NCBI RefSeq assembly: GCF_014831675.1
Contig: NZ_VJXY01000025.1
Coordinates: forward strand, 1-64,000
Origin: Komarekiella delphini-convector SJRDD-AB1
GTDB taxonomy: Bacteria; Cyanobacteriota; Cyanobacteriia; Cyanobacteriales; Nostocaceae
Reading direction: 5' to 3'
Length of the DNA: 64,000 nucleotides
Shown here: piece by piece, positions 44,240 through 53,411 of the stretch
Numbering within the stretch: position 1 is the first letter of the stretch
How the letters are laid out: each line of letters starts with the position of its first letter
Position numbers and translations under genes: made by a program
The notes under the pieces: model-generated
Databases searched by the model: none
What the model saw: only the letters and a program-made list of their open reading frames with translations
Told to the model about the DNA's origin: nothing

Positions 44240-46276
44240 ATGATTAAGAGGCTACGTTTTTTTTGGATAGCTATTACCCTCATTGTCTTCATTGCTATCT
44301 CACTAGGATTTATGGAAATCTTGTCTGCTCAGCAGCCCTCGATTTCCCATCCTCTTACTTCATTAACGGAGGTAGAAATTAGAACAGCTGTTTCGGTGCT
44401 TAAGAAAGAAAAAACTTTGAGCGAAATGGCAGCTTTTCCACTGATTACTTTGCAAGAACCAGATAAAAACGAAGTTTTAAAATTTACACCTGGTAAAACT
44501 TTTCAGCGAAAAGCTTTTTTGGTAGTTTATGAACGTTTACAAAACAAAACCTACGAGGGAATCGTTGACTTAACAAGCAAAACTTTAAGTTCTTGGAAAG
44601 AAATCCCCTCTGTTCAACCTGCAATTATTAATCCAGAATATGAACTGGCAACTCAGGTAGTTAAAGCCGATCCCCAATGGCAAAAAGCGATGCAAAGCCG
44701 GGGAATTACAGATTTAAATCAAGTTAAAATTAGTTGCTGGGCACCAGGAACCCTGAGTAAACAGGAAGAAGCCGCAGGTGATCGTCTTTGCCGAGCTTTA
44801 TCTTACTATAGAGGCGATCGCCTACAGCGCACTGGAAGCGATCGCTGGAATTATTACGGTAGTCCAATTGAAGGCGTGCTGGCTACAGTCAATTTGAATA
44901 CAGGTAAAATCGCCAGTTTTGTTGATAGAGGAAAAGTACCTTTTTCCAAAGAAAACTGGAACTACGATGTCAAGTCCTTGGGCAAATTGCTTTCACCACC
45001 CAAAGCATTGAAAATTCTCCAACCTAATGGTGCAAGCTTCCGGCTCAACGGTAATGAAATTAGCTGGCAAGGTTGGAAGTTTCGCTATATGATGCATCCC
45101 CGCAGTGGATTAGTGCTGTACCAAGTGAATTACAACGACGGGGAAAATATCCGACCAGTGTTATACCGCGCTAGTCTATCGGAGATGGTAGTACCTTACG
45201 TTGATCCTGAGCCTACGTGGTCATTTAGAAATGCATTTGATGTTGGGGAATACAACTTTGGTTTGTTAGCAAATACGATGGAGTTGGGCAAGGAAATTCC
45301 CGAAAACGGCCTTTTGCTAAATGCTGTGTTGGCTAATGAGCAGGGAGAACCTTATGTGATACCGGGGGTTATCGGTATCTACGAGCGTGATCATGGAATG
45401 CTCTGGAAGCATTATGAGTACAATACTCAACGTAATGATGTCCGTCGTAATCAAGAATTAGTCATGACAATGACTGCGGCGATCGACAACTATGATTACA
45501 GCGTCAATTGGATCTTTCGCCAGGATGGGACGCTGGAGGTCGAAAACGAATTAACGGGTATTTTACTAGCACAGGGAACAGCTGCCGAAAAACAGTCTGA
45601 GGATAATTCCTATGGTCAGTTGATTGCAAAAAACATCGTTGGAGTAAATCACCAGCACTTTTTCAACTACCGTCTAGATATGGATGTAGATGGTCAGGCT
45701 AATTCTGTGATGGAAATGAATGTGAAAGCCTTGCCAATGGATGAGAAAAATCCTTTAGGAAATGCGATGCCTACGGCGGTAAACTACGCACTTGCACAAA
45801 CCCCACTAGCAAAAGAAACGGCTGCTGTCCGCGATATAGATATGAAACACAGTCGGGAATGGATGATTGTTAGTGCAGACAAAAAGAATTCTCTGGGGGC
45901 TGCTCCTGGATATATGCTGATGCCAGGAGGCAACTCAATATTTTTCCCTGTGGAAGGCTCGAAGATCCACCAAAAGGCTGGCTTTGCAACTCATCATGTC
46001 TGGGTAACGAAATATGAGCCAGATGAACTTTATGCTGGCGGGGATTATCCTAACCAAGGAAAACCAGGACAGGGTTTACCGAAATATATTGCAGACGATG
46101 AGTCTTTAATGAGTGAAGATATTGTGTTGTGGTACACAATGGGCGTGACTCATATTCCGCGATCGGAGGATTGGCCTGTGATGCCTGTTCACCGAGTTGG
46201 TTTTAAACTCATTCCTAGAGGATTCTTTAGCCGCAATCCAGCTATTAATTTGCCTGAACCAATACCTGTAAACTAG
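44240..46276 (+). CDS. Copper-containing primary amine oxidase
   Basis: The 678-residue enzyme oxidises primary amines to aldehydes with release of ammonia and hydrogen peroxide. It has a signal peptide or anchor (RFFWIAITLIVFIAISLGF). The catalytic base is D334 in FDVGEYNFG, the topaquinone-forming Tyr418 is in DNYDYSVNW, and copper ligands are H471 and H473 in NHQHFF; a third His lies in the C-terminal part. TTG codons 18-21 bases earlier are possible starts, but ATG 44240 gives a clean signal peptide. Hairpin repeats flank the gene on both sides. Confidence 0.9.
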   Translation: MIKRLRFFWIAITLIVFIAISLGFMEILSAQQPSISHPLTSLTEVEIRTAVSVLKKEKTLSEMAAFPLITLQEPDKNEVLKFTPGKTFQRKAFLVVYERLQNKTYEGIVDLTSKTLSSWKEIPSVQPAIINPEYELATQVVKADPQWQKAMQSRGITDLNQVKISCWAPGTLSKQEEAAGDRLCRALSYYRGDRLQRTGSDRWNYYGSPIEGVLATVNLNTGKIASFVDRGKVPFSKENWNYDVKSLGKLLSPPKALKILQPNGASFRLNGNEISWQGWKFRYMMHPRSGLVLYQVNYNDGENIRPVLYRASLSEMVVPYVDPEPTWSFRNAFDVGEYNFGLLANTMELGKEIPENGLLLNAVLANEQGEPYVIPGVIGIYERDHGMLWKHYEYNTQRNDVRRNQELVMTMTAAIDNYDYSVNWIFRQDGTLEVENELTGILLAQGTAAEKQSEDNSYGQLIAKNIVGVNHQHFFNYRLDMDVDGQANSVMEMNVKALPMDEKNPLGNAMPTAVNYALAQTPLAKETAAVRDIDMKHSREWMIVSADKKNSLGAAPGYMLMPGGNSIFFPVEGSKIHQKAGFATHHVWVTKYEPDELYAGGDYPNQGKPGQGLPKYIADDESLMSEDIVLWYTMGVTHIPRSEDWPVMPVHRVGFKLIPRGFFSRNPAINLPEPIPVN

Positions 46277-46304
46277 TAGAGACGTTGCATTGCAACGTCT
46301 CTAC
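46276..46304. repeat. GTAGAGACGTTGCAT palindromic element
   Basis: A perfect 29-bp hairpin whose first base is the last base of the amine oxidase stop codon TAG. It could act as a 3' stem-loop for that message. Confidence 0.8.
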
Positions 46305-46390
46305 AAAAGAATCTTGAATACTGAATCGGTGTTCTAGTTCTTCGGCTCCATATTGCTCTTTGCGGGTAGCAGACTTCTTAAGCTTGACTC

Positions 46391-48049
46391 TTAATCAACC
46401 TCCCTTTGCAGACTACGGTATGCCTCTAGAGAAAGTCCTTTGAAGCGATTTTGAGACAACACCAACAATGTGGAACTAATTGAAATCACTAGCATTACTA
46501 GTACCGCTGCTGCTGCATTACTATAGGAAACACTCTCAGTTGCTTTCCAAATATGCGTTGCTAAGGTACTAAAGCCAATGGGAGCCAATAGCAATGTCAC
46601 TGGTAACTCCTTAATTGCAGTCAGAAATACCAACGCTGCTCCACCCAGAATCCCCGGACTCACCAGGGGCAACGTAATTTCTCTTAAACTTTGCCAGGGG
46701 GTTCTGCCTAAACTTTGGGCAGATTCTTCTAGTTGGGGATTGACTTGAAGCAGGGAACTCCGCACTGTGCCGACGGACTGGGAAACAAATAATACTAAAT
46801 ATGCAAATATCAGCATTGGCAAAGTCTGATATAACCAGGGCAGGTAATTTGCTCCCCAAAATACCAGAGATAGGGCAACTACAATTCCAGGTAAACCAAA
46901 GCCAATATAGCTACAGCGTTCAATGGCGACAGTAATGCGACTGGGAAACCGGACTGCAAGGATTGCGATTGGCAAAGCGCAGAGAGTGGCTACTATGGCG
47001 GCCAATCCTGCGGCTACTATCGAGTGCCAAGCTAATTGCATTAGTTTCAGTAAAGAGATAATTTCACCTACGTCTGTGCTTATTAATCCTCTGACTAACC
47101 AAAATAAAGTGACACTTATTGGTAATGCTAGACCTAAGCTAGCTATGACGAGGCAAAACAAAATTGCAGGCACTTGCCAAACACCAAGATGAACCAATGC
47201 TGGCAAACGGTAGGATTTGGTGGCACGACTGTAGTAGGCAGCCCGCGATCGCGCTTTGTATTCTAACCACAACACTAGCAAAACTAAACCCACTAGCATT
47301 AAAGCTAGCGTCGCTGCCTGATTGCGATCAAATGTATATCTGTATTGCAGAAAAATCGCGCGTGTAAATGTATCAAACCGCATCACTGAAGTTGTGCCAA
47401 AATCCTGCAAAGCATTCAGCGCAACCAACAATCCTCCTGCGACAATTGACGGACGCAGAGTCGGCAAGGTGATCCGAAAAAAGGTTTCCCGTTGACTATA
47501 ACCTAAACTCCTTGCAGCCTCCTCAATTGTTGGATCAACGCCTTGCCATCCAGCCTGGATACTCAGCAGCAAATATGGATAGGAAAACAGAGTTAGCCCT
47601 AGAATTGCTCCAGTCCAACCATAGATTTCTGGTAACTCCTGCACTCCTAGCGGTTCTAGGCAGAGTTGTAACCAGCTTCCCTTGGGCCCAAAAGCTGCAA
47701 TTAAGGCAAAACCACCCACATAGTCAGGTACAGCTAAGGGTAATGTGGTAACAATCAGCCAAAATCGCCGCCAAGGTAAATCCGTCCGCATTGTGAGAAA
47801 TGCCAGTGGTACTGCGATCGCAGCTGAAAGTAAAGTACTAACCACGGCTAGCCCAACACTGTTTAACAGCACTTCGAGCGTGCGGGGACGTAATATCAAA
47901 GCCAACAACTGTTCTCCACCAACACCAGCCATACGTATGACTAAGTAAGTTAAAGGCAGCGCGATCGCCATAGCCGTTAGTCCAGCTATGACTACAAGAA
48001 ACAAAGGTGGATGATGAGTTTTTATGTTTCTAACGCCTCTAACTTGCAT
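46391..48049 (-). CDS. Ferric iron ABC transporter permease (FutB/SfuB-like)
   Basis: The 552-residue protein is a fused two-domain permease with about 12 membrane helices. Both ABC coupling loops are present as EEAARSLGYSQRETFFRITLPTLRP and EESAQSLGRTPWQSLREITLPLVSP. It would import periplasmic Fe(III) delivered by the binding protein encoded just upstream. A TTG 60 bases earlier is in frame, but ATG 48049 is used. The ATPase (FutC) gene is not in the window. Confidence 0.9.
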   Translation of the reverse strand: MQVRGVRNIKTHHPPLFLVVIAGLTAMAIALPLTYLVIRMAGVGGEQLLALILRPRTLEVLLNSVGLAVVSTLLSAAIAVPLAFLTMRTDLPWRRFWLIVTTLPLAVPDYVGGFALIAAFGPKGSWLQLCLEPLGVQELPEIYGWTGAILGLTLFSYPYLLLSIQAGWQGVDPTIEEAARSLGYSQRETFFRITLPTLRPSIVAGGLLVALNALQDFGTTSVMRFDTFTRAIFLQYRYTFDRNQAATLALMLVGLVLLVLWLEYKARSRAAYYSRATKSYRLPALVHLGVWQVPAILFCLVIASLGLALPISVTLFWLVRGLISTDVGEIISLLKLMQLAWHSIVAAGLAAIVATLCALPIAILAVRFPSRITVAIERCSYIGFGLPGIVVALSLVFWGANYLPWLYQTLPMLIFAYLVLFVSQSVGTVRSSLLQVNPQLEESAQSLGRTPWQSLREITLPLVSPGILGGAALVFLTAIKELPVTLLLAPIGFSTLATHIWKATESVSYSNAAAAVLVMLVISISSTLLVLSQNRFKGLSLEAYRSLQREVD

Positions 48050-48128
48050 AGCTTCTAATAAAAATTGGCAGGATCGAGGAGATAAGTGTAGGGAATAACC
48101 TGTATACAATCCCCAATCCCCAATGTAG

Positions 48129-49139
48129 TTACAATAAACCTGCCTCTTGGAGTAATGAGATAGTTCCCTTCAAATCAGATAATTTACTCAGATCAAGCTG
48201 GGGAGACTGTAGCTGATTGAGCGGAACTTGCTTATGTGATACAGGGATACCTGTTACCAACGGATATTCGTAAAACTTCTGAGTCAGGTACTTTTGAACG
48301 TCTGGGCTGAGCATGTAAGCAACAAACTTTTCTGCATCACTTTTTTGATCGGTTGTATTTAGTACTGCTAAACCTGCCACGTTAATCAATGCTCCAGCAT
48401 CACCACGTGTATGATGTATGGCGACGGGGAAGTTAGGATTTTTTGTGATAAACCGATACAGATAATAGTTATTTACTAGCCCTAAAGCGATTTCTCCCCG
48501 TCCCAAGGCTTCAACAATTGCAGAATTTTTGCTGTAATCTCTGGCTCCATTGGCTTTCATCGCCTTCAACCACTGCAAAGTTTTTTGATCTCCTTCTATG
48601 AGTCGCATTGCAGTGACAAAAGATAAAAAAGAACCGTTAGCAGGCGCCCAACCGACTTTACCTCGCCACTTCGGATCACTCAGTTGCATCACACTTGTGG
48701 GGAGTTCGCTAGCTTTCACAAGCTTGGTGTTGTAGTCGATCACGCGTGCGCGTCCAGAGATGCCAATCCATTGCCCAGCGGGAGAGCGAAATTGCTGAGC
48801 GACTTTGTTCAACAATTGGGTAGGGATAGATAAGGTTCGCCCTTCGTTGGCTATAGCTCCCAAGGAACCAGCATCTTGAGCATAAAATACATCAGCGCGG
48901 CTATTTTTACCTTCTTCGAGGAGGGCGATCGCTAACTCAGTGGAGTCACCATAGCGCACCTCAATATTTATCCCCAAATCTTTTTTAGCTTTTTCAATCA
49001 GGGGAGCCATAATTTCCTCTTCTCGCCCTGAATAAATCGTCAATGTTTTTGAGGCCGCTACGGCTGAAATTCCTACTCCCCAGTTCAAAAGCACAGCAGC
49101 AATTACAAATGAGATTCGCTGTACTCTAATTGACACCAT
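48129..49139 (-). CDS. Ferric iron ABC transporter substrate-binding protein (FutA-like)
   Basis: The 336-residue protein has a signal peptide (residues about 8-29, ending VAASKT) and the family-1 binding-protein fold starting LTIYSGREEEIMAPLIEKAKK. It has RADVFYAQDAGSLGAI, and YYLYRF near residue 224 is the tyrosine cluster that holds Fe(III) in FutA/FbpA. A GGAGG site eight bases before the ATG supports the start. The permease gene follows after about 80 bp on the same strand. Confidence 0.9.
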   Translation of the reverse strand: MVSIRVQRISFVIAAVLLNWGVGISAVAASKTLTIYSGREEEIMAPLIEKAKKDLGINIEVRYGDSTELAIALLEEGKNSRADVFYAQDAGSLGAIANEGRTLSIPTQLLNKVAQQFRSPAGQWIGISGRARVIDYNTKLVKASELPTSVMQLSDPKWRGKVGWAPANGSFLSFVTAMRLIEGDQKTLQWLKAMKANGARDYSKNSAIVEALGRGEIALGLVNNYYLYRFITKNPNFPVAIHHTRGDAGALINVAGLAVLNTTDQKSDAEKFVAYMLSPDVQKYLTQKFYEYPLVTGIPVSHKQVPLNQLQSPQLDLSKLSDLKGTISLLQEAGLL

Positions 49140-49816
49140 TAAATTGACCTCCGATTCCAGATCTGGGTTATGGACAAATATTTCTGCAAACTCTTGTTAG
49201 ATTGCAACTATGTAGAAGATTAACGAATAGTTTAAGTAAGGATAGATTACATCCAGGTATGGATTAGGTTAACTTTAGGTAATTCAGTAAGTTAATAGTT
49301 ATTACGTACTGTAACAAATATGACTTGCGGTTTTTAACTATATAAATTAGGCAATCACTTGTTTGAGGAGCGTGTCGCCTCTAAATATTCACGGTTCACA
49401 AGAGCAAGAATAACCTGCTGACTGCTTCGTATCGATACAAATGGTTTCAAGAAGCGATCGCTAGCAGGTCAAAGGCGCAAACAAAAAGGATGATAAAGAT
49501 TATACGTTTTAGTTGTAATAGAACTATTCTATTTGTCGTCTGATTGAAAATTGAACAACTGTTAGATTATCTCTACAAGTCGAATTCAATTTTCTTAAGA
49601 TTTTATTAATAAAGTATTGCATTTTTGCATTATTAGCTACATTTTTTCAAGGGTATTTTGTCTAGTTAATTTATTTAACTTAAAACAGCTATCGTTGACA
49701 ACCTATGTATATACGAAATACAATCGTTTTTATATAGAGCCTGATGATAGAGTTTAGCAAAATAATTCGTTTAAAGAATAAAACCAAGCACTATAAATAG
49801 AATTTGGATACAACAA
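49140..49816. other. 677-bp AT-rich spacer without a gene
   Basis: Divergent spacer between the iron-binding protein and a small secreted protein. Apart from one HIP1-like octamer (about 49455) I see no gene, repeat or convincing Fur box. It must contain the promoters of both flanking genes. Confidence 0.5.
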
Positions 49817-50170
49817 ATGAACGCCAAAATTATTGCTTCCTTTGGAATGATACTGATCTTTGCAAGCCTAGGAAACTCGGTGTATGCACAGTCATCAGAG
49901 TCAAACTCAAACCCAGTACAATACAAAACAACTGGTAATGCTCTAAATGGAATTGAGAGTAAAACAACCCAGGATGACTTCCTTATATTTTTCGAGCCAA
50001 ATAATCTAGGAAGTAACTCCATCAATAACCGAAGAAACAATACTACTCCAGTGAAATTACGTGTCAACGACTCACAACCACTGCCAGATAGTTCTGTTTT
50101 TTTAGTACCAGTTGAAGCGGGGAATGATAATCAAGGAATGCGATTGCAGTTGGATCTGGACAATGAGTAA
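49817..50170 (+). CDS. Small secreted protein of unknown function
   Basis: The 117-residue protein has a clear signal peptide (IIASFGMILIFASLGNSVYA, cleavage after VYA-Q near residue 24). The mature part is Asn/Ser-rich and acidic at the end (RLQLDLDNE), with no cysteine. No family is recognised. The context, a 677-bp spacer before it and repeats after it, gives no functional clue. Confidence 0.6.
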   Translation: MNAKIIASFGMILIFASLGNSVYAQSSESNSNPVQYKTTGNALNGIESKTTQDDFLIFFEPNNLGSNSINNRRNNTTPVKLRVNDSQPLPDSSVFLVPVEAGNDNQGMRLQLDLDNE

Positions 50171-50508
50171 TTAGACATACAGATTGACCATACGAGCGTG
50201 CTGAGTTAGCGATCGCCCTACAGTTCTTGAACTTCTGTTTGCCCGGAGTCGGGGCACCTTGCTGGATTTTGCTACAGACTTCTCTTTGCCTACAGAACTT
50301 TTCGCTGTCTAAAAAAGTTTTGCGCTCCTGTTACCCGGACGCGCAAACTTTTCGCTTGTAGGTATGGTTTTTTATTGATCAATGGGATGAAATCTCAGGT
50401 TTTTCTGACTTCTGGCTGCTTTGATTCAAATGCCAAATCTATCTATTAGATACTTGTGCAGACATTTTGCAGTAAAATTAGTCCTTTAGATAGAGGAGGG
50501 CAAGATAG
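50171..50508. repeat. Spacer with Nostoc-type repeat phrases
   Basis: The spacer contains CTGTTTGCCCGGAGTCGGGG, ACAGAACTTTTCGCTG and CCCGGACGCGCAAACTTTTC, related to the repeat at 8360-8470. The last 60 bp before the next gene are unique and include an AGGAGGG ribosome-binding site. Confidence 0.45.
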
Positions 50509-51861
50509 ATGACTCGTGTCATCATTGTGCGCCACGGTCAAAGCGGCTATAACACCGAGCGGCGTATTCAAGGGCGCACTGATGCGTCTAAATTAACAGA
50601 AAAAGGTCGTAACCAAGCCACTAAACTAGGCAAAGCCCTCAGCAATATTTTATTTAATGCAATTTACAGCAGTCCCTTACAGCGAGCAAAACATACAGCA
50701 GATATTATCCACAGTGAGTTAGCAATTCATGCTGGACAGTCTGCTATCCCCCAAGCTTCTGATCATCTGCTGGAAATTGACCTGCCTTTATGGGAAGCAA
50801 TGCTTAGTGCTGATGTCAAGCAGAAGTTTGCTGAAGATTACCGCACCTGGCATGAACGCCCCCACGAAATGCGGATGCTTTTAAAAGATGCGGAGGGGAC
50901 AAAAGAACATTTCCCTGTCCTGGCTTTATACAAACAGGCGCAGCAATTTTGGCAAGAAATTTTGCCCCGCCATCAAGGCGAAACCATTCTCATAGTTGGA
51001 CATAACGGAATTAATCGCGCTCTCATTAGCACAGCGCTCAATATTCCCCCAAGTCGCTATCATTCAATCCAGCAATCGAACTGTGGCATCACCGTACTAA
51101 ATCTTTCTGGGGGATTAGGGGAACCAGTCCAACTAGAGTCTTTGAATCAAACACAACATACTGGAGAAACTCTGCCCTCATTGCGACCGGATCATCAGGG
51201 AGTACGATTGCTGTTGGTGCGTCATGGTGAAACTGAGTGGAATCGCCAAACTAGGTTTCAAGGACAAATTGACGTTCCCCTAAACGATAATGGCAGACAA
51301 CAGTCACAGAAAACAGGCGAATTCCTGCAAGAGATAGCGATTGATTTTGCAGTCAGTAGCCCAATGCTGCGTCCCAAAGAAACAGCAGAGATTATCTTAA
51401 AGCACCATCCTAGTGTAGGGTTGGAATTGCAAGATGGTTTAAGAGAAATTGGTCACGGACTCTGGGAAGGAAGATTAGAAACAGAAATAGAGCAAGAGTT
51501 TCCCGGCGAATTGCACCGCTGGCGAACAGTCCCAGCAGAAGTCCAAATGCCAGAAGGAGAAAATTTGCAACAGGTGTGGGAGCGCAGCGTTGCAGCTTGG
51601 CAATCAATTGTGGAAGTAGCATTAACTAAACAATTCAAAACTGTATTGGTAGTAGCTCACGACGCCACTAATAAAACTTTGCTTTGTCATATTCTCGGTT
51701 TACCACTAGAAAATTTCTGGAATTTTCGCCAAGGTAATGGTGCAGTTAGTGTCATCGACTATCCTTCTGGTCTAAATGGTTTACCAGTATTGCAAGCGAT
51801 GAACATTACCACTCACTTAGGTGGAGGCGTACTAGATAAAACAGCAGCCGGGGCATTGTAA
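50509..51861 (+). CDS. Histidine phosphatase with two tandem phosphoglycerate-mutase-like domains
   Basis: The 450-residue protein has two histidine-phosphatase domains. The first starts with R8-H9-G10 (VIIVRHGQSGYN) and also has ILIVGHNGINRA; the second has R238-H239-G (LLVRHGETEWN) and VLVVAHDATNKT. Both keep the catalytic His and the second His, so both may be active. The layout resembles plant 2-carboxy-D-arabinitol-1-phosphatase, which removes a RuBisCO inhibitor, but general phosphatase activity is equally possible. An AGGAGG site precedes the ATG. Confidence 0.87.
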   Translation: MTRVIIVRHGQSGYNTERRIQGRTDASKLTEKGRNQATKLGKALSNILFNAIYSSPLQRAKHTADIIHSELAIHAGQSAIPQASDHLLEIDLPLWEAMLSADVKQKFAEDYRTWHERPHEMRMLLKDAEGTKEHFPVLALYKQAQQFWQEILPRHQGETILIVGHNGINRALISTALNIPPSRYHSIQQSNCGITVLNLSGGLGEPVQLESLNQTQHTGETLPSLRPDHQGVRLLLVRHGETEWNRQTRFQGQIDVPLNDNGRQQSQKTGEFLQEIAIDFAVSSPMLRPKETAEIILKHHPSVGLELQDGLREIGHGLWEGRLETEIEQEFPGELHRWRTVPAEVQMPEGENLQQVWERSVAAWQSIVEVALTKQFKTVLVVAHDATNKTLLCHILGLPLENFWNFRQGNGAVSVIDYPSGLNGLPVLQAMNITTHLGGGVLDKTAAGAL

Positions 51862-51874
51862 AAAAAGTGACGAA

Positions 51875-51962
51875 GCAGGAGGCAGGAGGCAGGAGGCAGG
51901 AGTCAGGAGCAAAGAATAAATAACTGTAATTCTTAACTGATAACTGATAACTGATAACTGTT
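51875..51962. repeat. GCAGGAG and TAACTGA heptamer arrays
   Basis: Tandem GCAGGAG units (51875-51909) and then four TAACTGA units (51934-51962) fill the spacer up to the start codon of the dihydroorotase gene. Confidence 0.8.
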
Positions 51963-53273
51963 ATGGCTGAACTACTGCAACAAGTACGGGTGATTGACCC
52001 AGTTTTTGGAACTGACCAAATAGCTGATGTGCTAATTGCTAATGATGAAATCCGAGCGATCGCCGCGCACATTTCTGACATTAGTCCCGATACTCAAATC
52101 AGAGATTGTCGGGGATTAGTTCTTGGGCCTGGTTTAGTGGATTTGTATAGCCACTCTGGCGAACCGGGGTATGAAGAACGAGAAACCCTCTTGTCTTTCT
52201 TACAAGCTGCGGCTGCTGGCGGTTTTACCAGAGTTAGCATCTTACCTGATACATCTCCATCCATCGATAACCCGGCTCTAGTGGCGCAGTTACAAAATAA
52301 AGGTGGGGAGATGAGGAGGATGAGGGAGATGGGGGAGAAGGAGAAAATTAATTTGTCTCCCCCTGCTTCCCTTCTCCCCCTGCTTCAAGTTTGGGGTGCT
52401 ATTACCCTAGATGTAGCTGGTAAGCAAATGACGGAATTAGCAGATTTGGCGAAGGCTGGAGTTGTTGGTTTTAGCGATGGTCTACCTTGGGAAAATTTGG
52501 CACTGGTACGGCGGGTTCTGGAATATCTCCAGCCGTTGGATAAACCAGTAGCATTTTGGCCTAGCGATCGCCTATTGACAGCAAACGGTGTAATCAGAGA
52601 AGGTTCAGAAGCGATTCGTCTGGGTTTACCACCTATACCCGTCAGTGCTGAAACTACTGCGATCGCTGCTTTGTTAGAATTAGTTGCCGCTACGAGCACA
52701 CCAGTACACATCATGCGTGTCTCGACAAGTCGCAGTGTGGAACTGATCGCATCAGCTAAGGCTGCTGGATTACCCATCACCGCTAGCACTACTTGGATGC
52801 ATCTTTTATTGGATACAAAAGCGGTTAAAAGTTATCATACCAGCTTGCATTTAGACCCACCTTTAGGCAATCCCAGCGATGTGGCAGGATTGCGTGCGGG
52901 GGTGCGTGCGGGTATTGTGGATGCGATCGCTATTGACCACGCACCCTATACCTACGAAGAAAAAGTCCAAGCCTTTGCCGAAGCACCACCAGGGGCAATT
53001 GGTTTAGAGTTAGCATTGCCGCTATTGTGGCAATACCTTGTAGAAACTGGGGAATTTACAGCTTTAGAATTATGGGGTGCTTTGAGTACTCGACCAGCAG
53101 AATGTTTGGGCCAGAAAGTGAGTGCAATTACTCACAACCAACTAGCAGAACTCACTTTGTTTAATCCTCAAGAAACCTGGAAAGTTGAAAGGAAAAATCT
53201 TTATACACTTTCTAGTAATACACCTTGGTTAGGTCAACAGTTGAAGGGCCGCGTTGTGCAAACTTGGTGTTAG
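51963..53273 (+). CDS. Dihydroorotase-like protein (PyrC family)
   Basis: The 436-residue amidohydrolase matches type I dihydroorotase: IRDCRGLVLGPGLVDLYSHSGEPGYE near residues 45-70, HIMRVSTSRSVEL, and DAIAIDHAPYTYEEKVQAF with the conserved Asp. The metal motif HxH is YSH here, so the first ligand is missing, as in non-catalytic or divergent family members. Around residues 115-141 it carries an in-frame low-complexity insert. Pyrimidine synthesis is the expected pathway, but activity is uncertain. Confidence 0.82.
   Translation: MAELLQQVRVIDPVFGTDQIADVLIANDEIRAIAAHISDISPDTQIRDCRGLVLGPGLVDLYSHSGEPGYEERETLLSFLQAAAAGGFTRVSILPDTSPSIDNPALVAQLQNKGGEMRRMREMGEKEKINLSPPASLLPLLQVWGAITLDVAGKQMTELADLAKAGVVGFSDGLPWENLALVRRVLEYLQPLDKPVAFWPSDRLLTANGVIREGSEAIRLGLPPIPVSAETTAIAALLELVAATSTPVHIMRVSTSRSVELIASAKAAGLPITASTTWMHLLLDTKAVKSYHTSLHLDPPLGNPSDVAGLRAGVRAGIVDAIAIDHAPYTYEEKVQAFAEAPPGAIGLELALPLLWQYLVETGEFTALELWGALSTRPAECLGQKVSAITHNQLAELTLFNPQETWKVERKNLYTLSSNTPWLGQQLKGRVVQTWC
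52303..52388. repeat. In-frame low-complexity insert in the dihydroorotase gene
   Basis: GGGGAGATGAGGAGGATGAG-type purine repeats followed by a pyrimidine run (TCTCCCCCTGCTTCCCTTCT) form an imperfect inverted pair. The encoded residues (KGGEMRRMREMGEKEK, then SPPASLLPLL) do not fit the family and keep the frame open. Confidence 0.7.
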
Positions 53274-53411
53274 TTGCAGTCACTTAAGTGTCTTCCCTCG
53301 ATAACTGTGATCGTAAGTTGATCAGCGTTGGTTATGGCGTATCAAGTCAGACAGCTTAAGAAGGTGGATAATATATAGATAGAAAGCTCCAACAGAGTGA
53401 ACAAACATTTT

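Noticed and set aside
49140-49816. Fur-box in front of the iron-binding protein gene
   Set aside because: No sequence close to the Fur consensus could be found by eye.
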